From Lachnospiraceae bacterium (GTDB lineage Bacteria; Bacillota; Clostridia; Lachnospirales; Lachnospiraceae): 64,000 nucleotides of DNA. The notes under the pieces were generated by a model. It was not told the DNA's origin. It did not search any database and saw only the letters and a list, made by a program, of their open reading frames with translations. The position numbers were made by a program, and so were the translations under genes. The stretch is taken from contig SVFI01000001.1 in the NCBI GenBank assembly GCA_015056905.1, positions 124,001-188,000 on the forward strand. The letters are read 5' to 3'. Positions 54,101-63,749 of the stretch are shown piece after piece. Position 1 is the first letter of the stretch. Every line of letters starts with the position of its first letter.

Positions 54101-54733
54101 TTATTCTCCTTTCAAAAGATCTTTCAATTCTTTTCTGATAGTATCGATAAACTCCTCATTGCAACCAGGAGTATTATGCGCCGCACCCACAATCGCGTTA
54201 ATCTGTGCAATGCAATCTTCTAATTTATCATTTACCACAATATAATCGTAGGTGTCAATCCCTTCCGACTCTTCCACGGCACGTGACATTCTCTTAGCAA
54301 TCACTTCATCGGTCTCCGTACCTCTTCCTTTCAGCCTCCGGTACAACTCCCCTGCACTCGGCGGCATCACAAACAAAAGAAGTGCCTGCGGATAAATTTC
54401 CTTGACCTTGTGCGCGCCCTGAATTTCAATTTCAAGAATTACATCTTTACCGTTTTCAAGTTGCTCTTCCACATAAGCCCGCGGCGTTCCATAATAATTA
54501 CCGCAATAGGACGCATACTCAATCATTCCATCCTGTGCAATACGCTCCTCAAACTCATCCTTGGTCACAAAGAAATATTCTCTTCCGTTCATCTCGCCGT
54601 CTCTCGGACCGCGTGTTGTCATGGAAATACTAAGAGCATAATTATCATAGTCCGCTGTCAGCTTCTTCATCAATGTGCCTTTTCCTGCTCCGGAAAAGCC
54701 TGAAATCACAATCAAAATCCCTTTTCTATTCAT
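54101..54733 (-). CDS. gmk: Guanylate kinase
   Basis: A 210-residue kinase that converts GMP to GDP. The P-loop SGFSGAGKGT, the GMP-binding TTRGPRDGEMNGREYFF region and the lid RGTETDEVIAKRM are typical. ATG 54733 is chosen because GGGAG lies upstream; the frame is open further upstream but begins without such a site. The gene overlaps remA by eight bases. Confidence 0.96.
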   Translation of the reverse strand: MNRKGILIVISGFSGAGKGTLMKKLTADYDNYALSISMTTRGPRDGEMNGREYFFVTKDEFEERIAQDGMIEYASYCGNYYGTPRAYVEEQLENGKDVILEIEIQGAHKVKEIYPQALLLFVMPPSAGELYRRLKGRGTETDEVIAKRMSRAVEESEGIDTYDYIVVNDKLEDCIAQINAIVGAAHNTPGCNEEFIDTIRKELKDLLKGE

Positions 54734-54983
54734 GCTTTTCTCCCATCTGTCCATCTACGCGTGATGCCAGCGTCTCCGGTGTCAGCGCAGAAAGAACAAT
54801 CCGGCTGTTTTCCATCAGCAGGACGGCTTTCGTTTTTCTGCCCTGCGTCGCATCCACTACCATTCCGCTCTCCTTGCCATGCTGGACCATTCGTTTGACC
54901 GGGGCGGAATCCGGTTGCAAAATTGCTATAATCTTATCTGCATTGAGCATATTTCCGAATCCGATATGAATCAGTGTATGCAT
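54726..54983 (-). CDS. remA: RemA family (DUF370) regulator
   Basis: An 85-residue DNA-binding protein. The HIGFGNMLNADKIIAI, SAPVKRMV and DATQGRKTKAVLLMENSRIVLSAL stretches match RemA, which controls biofilm matrix and osmolyte genes in Bacillus. ATG 54983 is chosen with AAGGGG 9 nt upstream; an ATG three codons earlier lies on that site. The yicC-remA-gmk-rpoZ order is conserved in Firmicutes. Confidence 0.9.
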   Translation of the reverse strand: MHTLIHIGFGNMLNADKIIAILQPDSAPVKRMVQHGKESGMVVDATQGRKTKAVLLMENSRIVLSALTPETLASRVDGQMGEKHE

Positions 54984-54998
54984 ATACGCCATCCCCTT

Positions 54999-55883
54999 TT
55001 ATTCGATATTCTGAATCTGTTCTCTCACTTTTTCGATTTCAGTCTTCAGCTCAATCGCACAGTTGGAAATATCAAGATTGTTAGCCTTGGATAACGTCGT
55101 ATTCGCCTCACGGTTCATTTCCTGCGCAATGAAATCAAGCTTGCGCCCGATGCTTCCGCCATCAAGCAACGTCTGGCGCGTTGTCTCAATGTGGCTGCGA
55201 AGACGAACCATCTCCTCATCCACACAAACCTTATCTGCAAACAGCGTCACTTCCATAAGCACTCTGTTCTCCTCTGCCTGTGCATCCGACATCAGTTCTC
55301 TGACTTTATCATAAATCTTGTTCTTGTACTCTTCAATAATCTGCGGCGAACGCTCCACTATATAATCCACGTGGGCAAGCATACCATCGAGCTTGCTGAT
55401 TAAATCGTCACGCAGATTCTCCCCTTCTTTGACACGGGATGCAACAAACTGCTCTGCCGCACCGCGAACCGTCTTCTCAAGGAGCTTCCAAAGTTCCTCT
55501 TCATCGATATCTACTTCATCCATGCTGAGCACTTCCGGATATCTGGAAAGTGAAGAAACACGGACATCATTTTCAAGTCCGAACTCCTCTGCCATCTGCG
55601 TAAGATATTTCAAATACTCTGCTGCAATTTCTCTGTTATACTTCACGGACGCCGTCTTCTCCGAAAAATCCTCGAAAGAAATAAAAACGTCCACTTTTCC
55701 TCTCTGAATATACTCCTTTAGCACATTACGAATCGACGATTCAAAGAAGTTAAATTTCTTCGGCATTTTAATTGCCACATCAAGATATCTGTGATTTACG
55801 GATTTCAGTTCCACCGTAAATTTACGATTTCCCTCCGTCATCTCACATCGGCCGAAGCCTGTCATACTTTTTATCATTGCCAT
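54999..55883 (-). CDS. YicC/YloC-family endoribonuclease
   Basis: A 294-residue protein of the YicC family. The KSMTGFGR start, the SVNHRYLDV segment and the C-terminal EMNREANTTLSKANNLDISNCAIELKTEIEKVREQIQNIE block (in essence) are the family hallmarks. YicC-type proteins cleave RNA. ATG 55883 is taken, with GAGG 6 nt upstream; ATGs at 55889 and 55877 are alternatives. It heads the yicC-remA-gmk-rpoZ-rimO-pgsA-pncC operon. Confidence 0.92.
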   Translation of the reverse strand: MAMIKSMTGFGRCEMTEGNRKFTVELKSVNHRYLDVAIKMPKKFNFFESSIRNVLKEYIQRGKVDVFISFEDFSEKTASVKYNREIAAEYLKYLTQMAEEFGLENDVRVSSLSRYPEVLSMDEVDIDEEELWKLLEKTVRGAAEQFVASRVKEGENLRDDLISKLDGMLAHVDYIVERSPQIIEEYKNKIYDKVRELMSDAQAEENRVLMEVTLFADKVCVDEEMVRLRSHIETTRQTLLDGGSIGRKLDFIAQEMNREANTTLSKANNLDISNCAIELKTEIEKVREQIQNIE

Positions 55884-55951
55884 ACCCATCCTCTTTCCTG
55901 TAAAAAACTCCCATACACATCATTTAATTATAATAGAAATGCCTTTTTGCG

Positions 55952-57712
55952 TCAATTGTTATTTCCATCGTCTATCTGCCTGATTCCCGAGATGTCTGCA
56001 TCTATCACCATGGAATAATTCGTGTAGTAAACGACGAACCCCGGTTTGGCTCCGCCCGGCTTTTTGACATGCTTGCGTTCCACATAGTCAATCTCGACCT
56101 TGTCTTGATCTTTTGCTTTGGAAAAATGCGCCGCAAGACGCCCTGCCTCCTCAAACGTACGATCCGGCATTTCCTTTCCGCCGCTCTTGACAACGACATG
56201 CGACCCCGGTGCCCCCTTTGCATGGAACCACCAATCATTGCCCTGTGCTAACTGAAACGTAATTTCATCGTTCTGCAGATTGTTGCGCCCGACATACATA
56301 TCGTACCCGTCGCTGCTGACAAAGTGGAACGGTCTGCTCGTTATTTTTGCCTTTTTACGACTTCCTTTGTAGCGGATGTATCCGCTCTGAATCAATTCTT
56401 CCTTAATCTGAAGAAGGTCCTCTTCTTTTTCCGCAATATCAAGCGCATTCATCACCGACTCAAGATGGTCAATCTCCGCTTTGGTCTCCTTGACGAACTC
56501 CGTCAATGCCTCATACGTACGCTTCATCTTCCCATACTTATCAAAATATTTCGCCGCATTTTCCATCGCGGTCAGCTCCGGGTCAAGAGGAATGGTAAGT
56601 TCCTCATTTGTATAATAATTCATGACCGTGATATTTTTCGCCTGTGGCTCGGCGCTGTATCCATACGTGTGCAAAAGCTCACCGTACACTTTGTACTTCT
56701 CACGCTTTTCCGTGTCCTTAAGCTGTCTGCATTGAATGTCATACTTCTTGACATTGCGTTCAAGTGCCGTGGAAACGATGCGGTGCAAATCCGCCGACTT
56801 CTGACGGATACGTGTCTTGGCACTCCTCTGTGCATAGTACTCATGCAGCACCTCAGAAATACTCTCATATGTCACTTTACGATTGTCCTCGTAAATACGA
56901 AACGGAAGCACACCGAATTCTATCGGCGTTTCCTGCACATCGTATATGATGCATGGTGAAAAATCTCTGCCTCTTACACTTTCCGCAAAGGCTTCAAAAG
57001 TTCTTTGCAAGGACTCCTGCTGTGTCTCGGAAAGCGCATTCGCCGGCGCATCCGCATCCACACCCGCACGATAACAGATTTCCTGCGCAAGAATCGGCGA
57101 AATACCGACATAACTGTTATAAATGCTTTTGTACACCGGCATTGCTTTGCTTGTAATAACATACGAAAACTGTGATACTATGTCAGGGTTTTGAGCGAAA
57201 TCATGTTTATTTTCAGTTTCAGGAATAAAGTAAATTCTTCCCGGAAGCACCTCTCTGACACTGGACACCATCCCCGAAACATGTTTGATACTGTCGAGAA
57301 TTTTTTTCTGTTCATCGTAGAAAATAATGTTGCTGTGTTTTCCCATCAGCTCCATGGCCAGCGTCTTCCTGCAGAGGTCTCCCATCTCATCCAGATGTTC
57401 AACCTCAAATTGAATCACGCGCTCAAGTCCCGGCTGGGAGATTCCGACAATCCGTCCGTTTTGCAAATGTTTGCGCAGAAGCATACAGAAATTCGGTGCC
57501 GTCAGCGGACTTTTTTTGTTCTCCTGTGTCAGATAAATGAGCGGGAGTGATGCATCCGCACTCATCATAAGCCGATATTGCTGCCCCGCGGATTTTATCG
57601 TGAGCAAAAGCTCGTCCTTTTCCGGCTGCGCAATTTTGTAAATGCGTCCGTCTAAAAGCTTATCATTCAATTCCTGTACGATACTCGCAATCGTCACGCC
57701 ATCAAAAGCCAT
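55952..57712 (-). CDS. rqcH: RqcH / NFACT-family ribosome quality-control protein
   Basis: A 586-residue protein with the NFACT order: NFACT-N (about 1-200, FDGVTIASIVQELND start), a HhH/coiled-coil middle (about 290-435) and NFACT-R (about 450-560, with WFHAKGAPGSHVVV). It binds stalled 50S subunits and adds alanine tails to nascent chains for proteolysis; older names are fibronectin-binding protein. AAAGGAAA precedes the ATG. It stands alone between yicC and glgA. Confidence 0.93.
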   Translation of the reverse strand: MAFDGVTIASIVQELNDKLLDGRIYKIAQPEKDELLLTIKSAGQQYRLMMSADASLPLIYLTQENKKSPLTAPNFCMLLRKHLQNGRIVGISQPGLERVIQFEVEHLDEMGDLCRKTLAMELMGKHSNIIFYDEQKKILDSIKHVSGMVSSVREVLPGRIYFIPETENKHDFAQNPDIVSQFSYVITSKAMPVYKSIYNSYVGISPILAQEICYRAGVDADAPANALSETQQESLQRTFEAFAESVRGRDFSPCIIYDVQETPIEFGVLPFRIYEDNRKVTYESISEVLHEYYAQRSAKTRIRQKSADLHRIVSTALERNVKKYDIQCRQLKDTEKREKYKVYGELLHTYGYSAEPQAKNITVMNYYTNEELTIPLDPELTAMENAAKYFDKYGKMKRTYEALTEFVKETKAEIDHLESVMNALDIAEKEEDLLQIKEELIQSGYIRYKGSRKKAKITSRPFHFVSSDGYDMYVGRNNLQNDEITFQLAQGNDWWFHAKGAPGSHVVVKSGGKEMPDRTFEEAGRLAAHFSKAKDQDKVEIDYVERKHVKKPGGAKPGFVVYYTNYSMVIDADISGIRQIDDGNNN

Positions 57713-57740
57713 CTTGTTTCCTTTCCTGCGGCTTTCCGTA

Positions 57741-57772
57741 AAACAGGACCGGAGTTGTTCCGGTCCTGCTCT
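57741..57772 (-). terminator. Terminator after glgA
   Basis: CAGGACCGGA (57768-57759, minus strand) pairs perfectly with TCCGGTCCTG (57753-57744) around a 5-base loop, with a short U run. It lies just before the rqcH start. Confidence 0.8.
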
Positions 57773-59218
57773 TTAACCTATAAGCCAATCATACATTTCC
57801 TGATATTTCTTAGCAGATACTTCCCACGAGAAGTCCGCTGCCATCGCACGGTCAACCATCTTGTTCCATTCGCGTTTGCGCTGATAATATACATATTTCG
57901 CATAGCGAATCGTCGCAAGCATTTCATATGCATTGTAATTTGCAAAACTGAAACCGGTTCCTGTGCTCTCAAACTCATTGTACGGCTCAACCGTATCCTT
58001 TAAGCCACCTGTCTCTCTGACAATCGGAAGTGTTCCGTAATGCAGAGCCATGAGCTGTGACAACCCGCACGGCTCGAATAAAGAAGGCATAAGGAACGCA
58101 TCACAAGCTGCGTAAATCTTATGAGACAGCGCATCGGAATAGTAAATATTCGCCGATACTTTATCATTGTATTTCCAGTCAAAATGACGGAACATATTTT
58201 CATATCTCTCTTCACCGGTACCGAGTACAACAATCTGTACGTCCTCCTGACAAAGCTCATCCATAATGTAGGCAATCAGGTCGAAGCCCTTCTGGTCTGT
58301 CAGTCGTGAAACAATACCGATCATCATCTTCTTATCATCCTGTGCAAGGCCGAGTTCTTTCTGCAGTGCACGTTTATTTTTTACTTTTTCCTTACGGAAA
58401 TTCGCTGCATTATACGGTGCAACGATATGTTTGTCTGTCTCCGGATTGAAATCTTCATAATCAATACCGTTTACAATTCCGCGGAGCGAATTGGAACGTG
58501 CATTTAAAAGTCCGTCCAAGCCTTCTCCGTAGAACTTCGTCTTAATCTCTTCCGCATATGTGTCGGAAACCGTCGTAACCGCATCTGCGTATACGATACC
58601 GCCCTTCAAAAGGTTTGCATCCTGGTATGCCTCCAACTTATCTGACGTAAAGAAGTAATCCGGAAGTCCTGTGATGTTCTTTACATCCTTCACATTCCAT
58701 TTTCCCTGGAACTTCAGGTTGTGGATTGTCATAACCGTCTTAATACCCCGGAAGAACTCTCCGCCTGCAAAGCGCTCCTTTAAATACACAGGAATCAATC
58801 CTGTCTGCCAATCATGACAGTGAATCAAATCAGGGCGGAAGCCTGTAAGCGGAAGTGCAGAAAGTGCAGCTTTACAGAAGAAGCTGAACTTACGGATTTC
58901 ATCCAACACATTGTCACTATAAATACTGAAACCGCTGAAATACGACTCGTTATCAATAAAGTAATATGTAATGCCGTCTACCTTGGCTTCGAGTACACCG
59001 ACATATTCGCTTTTCCAATCAAAATCAAGATAGAAATGCGTCTTATATTTCATTTTATCTTTTAATTCCTGACGGATACATGTGTATTTCGGCAATACGA
59101 CACGCACATCAAAATATTTTTTGTCAAGACTCTTAGGAAGTGAACCGACTACGTCTGCAAGTCCTCCTGTCTTAATAAACGGAACGCCTTCTGAAGCAAT
59201 AAACAGTATATTCTTCAT
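57773..59218 (-). CDS. glgA: Glycogen synthase
   Basis: A 481-residue GT5 enzyme that extends glycogen using ADP-glucose. The KTGGLADVVGSLP motif at 16-28 binds ADP-glucose, and the C-terminal SLFEPCGLSQL and GGLKDTV loops bind the nucleotide. GGAGG lies about 10 nt before the ATG. No other glg genes are beside it. It has its own promoter and terminator. Confidence 0.95.
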   Translation of the reverse strand: MKNILFIASEGVPFIKTGGLADVVGSLPKSLDKKYFDVRVVLPKYTCIRQELKDKMKYKTHFYLDFDWKSEYVGVLEAKVDGITYYFIDNESYFSGFSIYSDNVLDEIRKFSFFCKAALSALPLTGFRPDLIHCHDWQTGLIPVYLKERFAGGEFFRGIKTVMTIHNLKFQGKWNVKDVKNITGLPDYFFTSDKLEAYQDANLLKGGIVYADAVTTVSDTYAEEIKTKFYGEGLDGLLNARSNSLRGIVNGIDYEDFNPETDKHIVAPYNAANFRKEKVKNKRALQKELGLAQDDKKMMIGIVSRLTDQKGFDLIAYIMDELCQEDVQIVVLGTGEERYENMFRHFDWKYNDKVSANIYYSDALSHKIYAACDAFLMPSLFEPCGLSQLMALHYGTLPIVRETGGLKDTVEPYNEFESTGTGFSFANYNAYEMLATIRYAKYVYYQRKREWNKMVDRAMAADFSWEVSAKKYQEMYDWLIG

Positions 59219-59283
59219 CTCAAATTAACCTCCAATATTCTTCTCGTCATCTGACACCCCAGACAGATAAATACGTTGCTAAT

Positions 59284-59312
59284 ATTATACACCAATACAC
59301 TGTTTTTTGAAA
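59284..59312 (-). promoter_or_regulatory. Probable promoter of glgA
   Basis: Minus strand: -35 TTTCAA (59312-59307), 17-bp spacer, -10 TATAAT with a preceding TG (59289-59284), 65 bp before the start. Confidence 0.6.
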
Positions 59313-59330
59313 GCACTATTTTCACTCCGT

Positions 59331-59852
59331 TTAGTTTCTGTAAAGCAGTCTTATCTTGTCTGCAATCAGGGCAATAAATTCCGAATTCGTCGGCTTTCCT
59401 TTCCCGGTATTAATGGTATATCCGAACAATGCATCGAGTGTTTCCATCTTTCCCCGACTCCATGCCACCTCGATGGCGTGGCGGATAGCACGCTCCACCC
59501 TGCTCGGCGTGGTCTGAAACCGTTTGGCTATGGTCGGATATAATATCTTGGTAATGGAATTGAGCATCTCAATATCTTCCACCGACATCATAATCGCTTC
59601 CCTAAGATACTGGTACCCTTTGATATGTGCAGGAACACCGAGTTCGTGAATCATGTCTGTCACATCTTTTTCAAGGTCTCTGACAGGCTTTGGTTTTTCC
59701 TCCGTGTGCATTTCCTGCTGCAAAAGTTCTCCTGTTTTTTTGGAAGGCACTTTGATGACAATCTGAAATTCTTTATCCTGATGCATCAGTTCTGTAAGTA
59801 TTTTAAACATCCGTTCGTTATCTTGTGTAGTCACAACATTTAATTGCTGCAT
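59331..59852 (-). CDS. Spo0A C-terminal-domain protein without receiver domain
   Basis: A 173-residue protein. Residues about 55-173 match the DNA-binding domain of Spo0[39 protein letters not shown] (recognition helix region) and FGYT...[15 protein letters not shown] in essence. The phosphorylatable receiver domain (about 120 residues in Spo0A) is absent; the first 54 residues are a short charged region instead. The start at 59852 has GGAGGG 7 nt upstream, so the short N terminus is likely real. It would bind Spo0A boxes without phospho-control. It is not a replacement for full Spo0A, which is not in this window. Confidence 0.87.
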   Translation of the reverse strand: MQQLNVVTTQDNERMFKILTELMHQDKEFQIVIKVPSKKTGELLQQEMHTEEKPKPVRDLEKDVTDMIHELGVPAHIKGYQYLREAIMMSVEDIEMLNSITKILYPTIAKRFQTTPSRVERAIRHAIEVAWSRGKMETLDALFGYTINTGKGKPTNSEFIALIADKIRLLYRN

Positions 59853-59961
59853 GTTCATCCCTCCATTCTTTTGAGCCAAATTATAACAAACGATTTTTTG
59901 ACATCGCAACATGCAGTTATCGCACGGTTTTTGCCTTTTCTACATTTCTTTCCGTGAAAAC

Positions 59962-60006
59962 AAAAAATGTATCAGCTTTTTTCAAATTAGCTGATACATT
60001 TTTTCT
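59962..60006. terminator. Strong terminator after recQ (could act both ways)
   Basis: AATGTATCAGCT and AGCTGATACATT form a perfect 12-bp stem around an 11-base loop, with A/T runs on both sides. Confidence 0.9.
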
Positions 60007-60037
60007 GTTTTTGCGATATTTCTTCGGATAATCTTTC

Positions 60038-61879
60038 TTATTCTTCCCCAAAACTACGGATGACTGACAGAAAAGCATCCCCATATTTTTGCAGTTTGTG
60101 CGCTCCGACACCGCTGATTTCCAGCATTTCCGCCTCACTTGCCGGCATTTTTTGGCACATCTCCACAAGCGTTCTGTCAGAAAAAATCAGATACGGAGGA
60201 ACCTTTTCTTCCCTCGCCAAATCAAGACGCACTTTTCGCAGTCTTTCGAAGATGGAATTCGACTTTGCCATCTGCGAAGCCCTCTTGCTGCGGGCTTTGG
60301 AAACCTTCTTTTTCGACTCTTTTTTTATCTCCCGCAACATCAGTTTTTCTTCTCCGAAAAGAAGCTTTTCTGCCTGCTTTCCTGTCTGCAAAACAGGGTA
60401 TTCCGATGAAGTCACTTCGATATAACCGTTCATTTGCAACTGCCTTGAAATCTGTGACAGTTTGTCAAGGCTTACTGCCTTGAGCGTTCCGAAGGCCTGC
60501 TTCTGGTCCAGTTTGAACTGCTTCACTTTCGGCGTAAGGCTTCCGTGAAGCATCTCGACAATCACTTTTTCTCCGAAATGTCCTCCCGCCTGCTCCACGC
60601 CTTTCACAAAGAGTATCGCCTCCTCCGTGACATCTGTCACCTCGGTATCATTCAGACAACCGGAACAATTGTTGCATCCTCCTGCCATCTCCTCTCCGAA
60701 ATAGTGCAACATAAACTCGCGAAGACATCCCTGCGTGTAACAATACCATGTCATACGGCGCAGTTTTTCCCTCTCTGCCGCCTTTACAATCTCAAGTTCC
60801 GTCTCCGTCAGTTCGTCATTTTCTCTGTCCTGCTCAATGAAATATTCATTGGTGACGACATCCTTTTTCCCGAACAGTAAAATACATTCCGCCGCTTCTC
60901 CGTCTCGTCCTGCCCTGCCTGCTTCCTGGTAATAGCTTTCTAAATTTTTAGGCATATTGTAGTGAAATACGTAACGGACATTGGACTTATCAATCCCCAT
61001 ACCGAACGCATTGGTTGCCACCATAATCGGTTTCCTGTCAAAAATAAAATCATCCTGATTACGTCTGCGCTCCTCGTCGTCAAGTCCCGCATGGTAACGG
61101 GTAACCGGATAACCTTCCTTTAAAAGAAGCTCGTGTATCTCCTCCACGCCTTTACGTGTGGCACAATAAATGATTCCGCTCTCATCGCTATGTACACTGA
61201 CATATTGTTTCAAAGTCGCTTTCTTGTCTTTCGGAATACTGACACCAAAATACAGATTCGGACGATTGAATCCGGTAACAACCAGTTTCGGTTTTCTGAG
61301 TCCCAACAGCTCTGTGACATCCTCCCGTACTTCCTTTGTTGCCGTCGCCGTAAATGCACTAACCACCGGTCGTATTTTCAGTTTGTTGATAAAAGTTTTT
61401 ATTTTCAGATATCCCGGTCTGAAATCCTGTCCCCACTGTGACACACAATGCGCCTCATCAATACTGACCATAGAAATCGGTGCGTTTAGTGCAAAAGCAA
61501 GAAACTCTGCCGTTTCGAGTCGTTCCGGCGCTACATAAATAATTTTGTATTGTCCTTTCGCCGCGTTAGCCAGCGCTAACTTATATTGTCCGTATGTAAG
61601 GGAACTGTTAAGGTAAGCTGCGTGCACTCCCATTTCATTTAACGCACGCACCTGATCTTTCATCAGGGAAATCTGGGGCGAAATCACAATGGTAATCCCG
61701 TCCATCATCAGTGCCGGAACCTGATAACACACACTCTTGCCTGCGCCTGTCGGCATAATTCCGAATACATCCTGTCCGTCAAGAACCGCATCAATCAGCT
61801 CCTCCTGCCCTTCACGAAACGTGTCGTATCCATAGTACTGCCTCAGTATTTCGTTTTTGGATTGTTTATCTACGTTCAT
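60038..61879 (-). CDS. recQ: ATP-dependent DNA helicase RecQ
   Basis: A 613-residue 3'-to-5' helicase. The helicase core shows PTGAGKSVCYQ (Walker A), IDEAHCVSQWG (DEAH box), TATATK and AFGMGIDK and QEAGRAGRDGE motifs. An RQC zinc module (CYTQGCLREF ... CNNCSGC) and a C-terminal HRDC domain follow. ATG 61879 is used, with a loosely spaced AAAAGGA; the open frame extends 12 codons upstream. It is divergent from the YczE gene. Confidence 0.95.
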   Translation of the reverse strand: MNVDKQSKNEILRQYYGYDTFREGQEELIDAVLDGQDVFGIMPTGAGKSVCYQVPALMMDGITIVISPQISLMKDQVRALNEMGVHAAYLNSSLTYGQYKLALANAAKGQYKIIYVAPERLETAEFLAFALNAPISMVSIDEAHCVSQWGQDFRPGYLKIKTFINKLKIRPVVSAFTATATKEVREDVTELLGLRKPKLVVTGFNRPNLYFGVSIPKDKKATLKQYVSVHSDESGIIYCATRKGVEEIHELLLKEGYPVTRYHAGLDDEERRRNQDDFIFDRKPIMVATNAFGMGIDKSNVRYVFHYNMPKNLESYYQEAGRAGRDGEAAECILLFGKKDVVTNEYFIEQDRENDELTETELEIVKAAEREKLRRMTWYCYTQGCLREFMLHYFGEEMAGGCNNCSGCLNDTEVTDVTEEAILFVKGVEQAGGHFGEKVIVEMLHGSLTPKVKQFKLDQKQAFGTLKAVSLDKLSQISRQLQMNGYIEVTSSEYPVLQTGKQAEKLLFGEEKLMLREIKKESKKKVSKARSKRASQMAKSNSIFERLRKVRLDLAREEKVPPYLIFSDRTLVEMCQKMPASEAEMLEISGVGAHKLQKYGDAFLSVIRSFGEE

Positions 61880-61972
61880 TTTAATTATTTTCCTTTTCAA
61901 ACACGTATACAGCATATATAATAATACTATATTTTTTATAATTACTAAACAGAAATTGTTAGGAGATTTTTT

Positions 61973-62611
61973 ATGAAAACAAGAAGAATTTTTATGTCCC
62001 TGTTCGGTGTCATTATCTGTGCCATCAGCGTCGGCATTTTCAAAATCGCCGCACTCGGTGTCGACCCGTTCCAGTCGCTGATGAGCGGACTTGACACGCT
62101 GATTCCGATTTCCTTCGGAACGCTCTATGTGATTGTCAATGCGGTACTTCTTTTATTCAGTTTGATTGCAGACCGTCATTACATAGGAATTGCTACTTTT
62201 ATCAATTTATTTTTGCTCGGATATATTACGCAGTGGACGTACGAATTCCTGCAGACCGTGATTGTAAATCCGTCCATGGTGATAAGATTACTCTGCCTGC
62301 TTGTTGCAATCGTCATTATCTGCTTCGGTTCCGCACTTTATATGACAGCTGACCTCGGTGTCTCCACCTACGATGCAGTAGCCCTGATTCTTGTCAACAA
62401 ATGGCACATCGGTCAGTTCAAATACATCCGCATTGTCACAGATCTTATATGTGTTGCACTCGGAGCCATACTGTTTGTACTCGGTGGCGGAAAAGTTTCC
62501 GAAATACCGACTATCATCGGTATCGGAACCATCATCACAGCCTTCTTCATGGGACCTCTTATTGAAGTGTTCAATCAAAAAGTTGCAATTCCGATGTTAA
62601 ATAAGAAATAA
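61973..62611 (+). CDS. YczE/YitT-family membrane protein, only plus-strand gene
   Basis: A 212-residue protein with about five hydrophobic segments. The GVDPFQSLMSGL and DLGVSTYDAVALIL repeats mark the YczE family, whose function is unknown. AGGAG lies 7 nt before the ATG. It is transcribed divergently from recQ and convergently with the lipoprotein gene, and ends at a shared terminator. Confidence 0.85.
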   Translation: MKTRRIFMSLFGVIICAISVGIFKIAALGVDPFQSLMSGLDTLIPISFGTLYVIVNAVLLLFSLIADRHYIGIATFINLFLLGYITQWTYEFLQTVIVNPSMVIRLLCLLVAIVIICFGSALYMTADLGVSTYDAVALILVNKWHIGQFKYIRIVTDLICVALGAILFVLGGGKVSEIPTIIGIGTIITAFFMGPLIEVFNQKVAIPMLNKK

Positions 62612-62627
62612 TGGTTCTATGTATGTA

Positions 62628-62657
62628 AAAGCCGGACGAAATGATTCGCCCGGCTTT
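62628..62657. terminator. Bidirectional terminator between convergent genes
   Basis: AAAGCCGG-A-CGAA pairs with TTCG-C-CCGGCTTT with one mismatch, with T/A runs on both sides. It can serve the YczE gene (+) and the lipoprotein gene (-). Confidence 0.85.
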
Positions 62658-62680
62658 CCTTTTTATCCGCATCTACACTG

Positions 62681-63718
62681 TTACTTTTCTTCGCAACTCA
62701 CAAACACTTCCTGAATATCCACATCGTAACAATCAATCAGCATAAATTTTCCGTCCCGGCTGTAAATGAAATCTGCGGCCATCGTCATGCCTTCCATATG
62801 TGCATCAAGCAAAAGCCTGTAATACCCGTCTTCCGTTACCGGGGCTTCTGTCGACATCTTTGAAAGATCGGAAGTTTTTGCAATATAAAATCCTTGATTA
62901 AATCTGACCATATTATCCTGATCCTGTATCTCAGCATCACTTTCCTGCATCTCAATACCGTGTTTTAGAAGTCCTGATGCAAACTCCGCCAAAAAGGCTT
63001 CATATTCTTCCTGCGTACTCTCTTTTTCGATAAGCTGCGTCGGACGGCACGGTGCAATCAGATGTTCTTTCCCATCTGCGTAAAAAGCCTCAAGTTCACT
63101 CTGCATATGAAACATCTCCGTCAGATATTTTATATCAATCTCCCTGCGCGCAATGAATTCCTCCAATGTTCCATCCGGAACGTCCTCGTCTGTCACGCCC
63201 CAGACTTCATTCAAAAATTCCGGAGTTACCTCCTGCAAACTTCCGCTTCCTGTCAGATATGTATCTCCGCAAATTTCATTTACCTTGTCTGTAAACAAAT
63301 CAAAATCTTCCGGAAAATCATCATATCCATCGACATAAACTCTCTGATATTCACCCTTTTCATCATAGTAATAAAAAACAATGCTATAAGCGAAAACCGA
63401 ATCCTCACCGCCGGTCTCATCTTCAAGTCCGAGAATATAGTCTCGAAGATAAAGAAACGTTTCTTCCGGGACCTCTGTCACATCCACTGCCTGCTCCATA
63501 TCATAAAAAGTAGTGCTTCCCATATCCACGTTATTAAATCCATAATAGAAATGCGGGTAATCCACATGATAAATCCATTCATCATTTTCTGCTGCCGACC
63601 AGACTTCCAACGAATATATTTCATTGCGCTGTCTGTCTGCAAGCTGATAAACTCCACAACCGCAAAACAAAAACATCGAAACTATGCATAAAACAGTTGC
63701 GAATACATGTTTCTTCAT
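62681..63718 (-). CDS. Hypothetical lipoprotein
   Basis: A 345-residue secreted protein with signal peptide and lipobox LFCGCG (Cys20 or Cys22), predicted to be anchored outside the membrane. The rest is acidic and aromatic, with no catalytic motif that I recognise. Its gene lies 31 bp after an ABC-2-type permease gene in the same direction, so it may work with that exporter. Function unknown. Confidence 0.78.
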   Translation of the reverse strand: MKKHVFATVLCIVSMFLFCGCGVYQLADRQRNEIYSLEVWSAAENDEWIYHVDYPHFYYGFNNVDMGSTTFYDMEQAVDVTEVPEETFLYLRDYILGLEDETGGEDSVFAYSIVFYYYDEKGEYQRVYVDGYDDFPEDFDLFTDKVNEICGDTYLTGSGSLQEVTPEFLNEVWGVTDEDVPDGTLEEFIARREIDIKYLTEMFHMQSELEAFYADGKEHLIAPCRPTQLIEKESTQEEYEAFLAEFASGLLKHGIEMQESDAEIQDQDNMVRFNQGFYIAKTSDLSKMSTEAPVTEDGYYRLLLDAHMEGMTMAADFIYSRDGKFMLIDCYDVDIQEVFVSCEEK

Positions 63719-63749
63719 ATGTCATGCCTCCCTAATTGCATTTATATAC

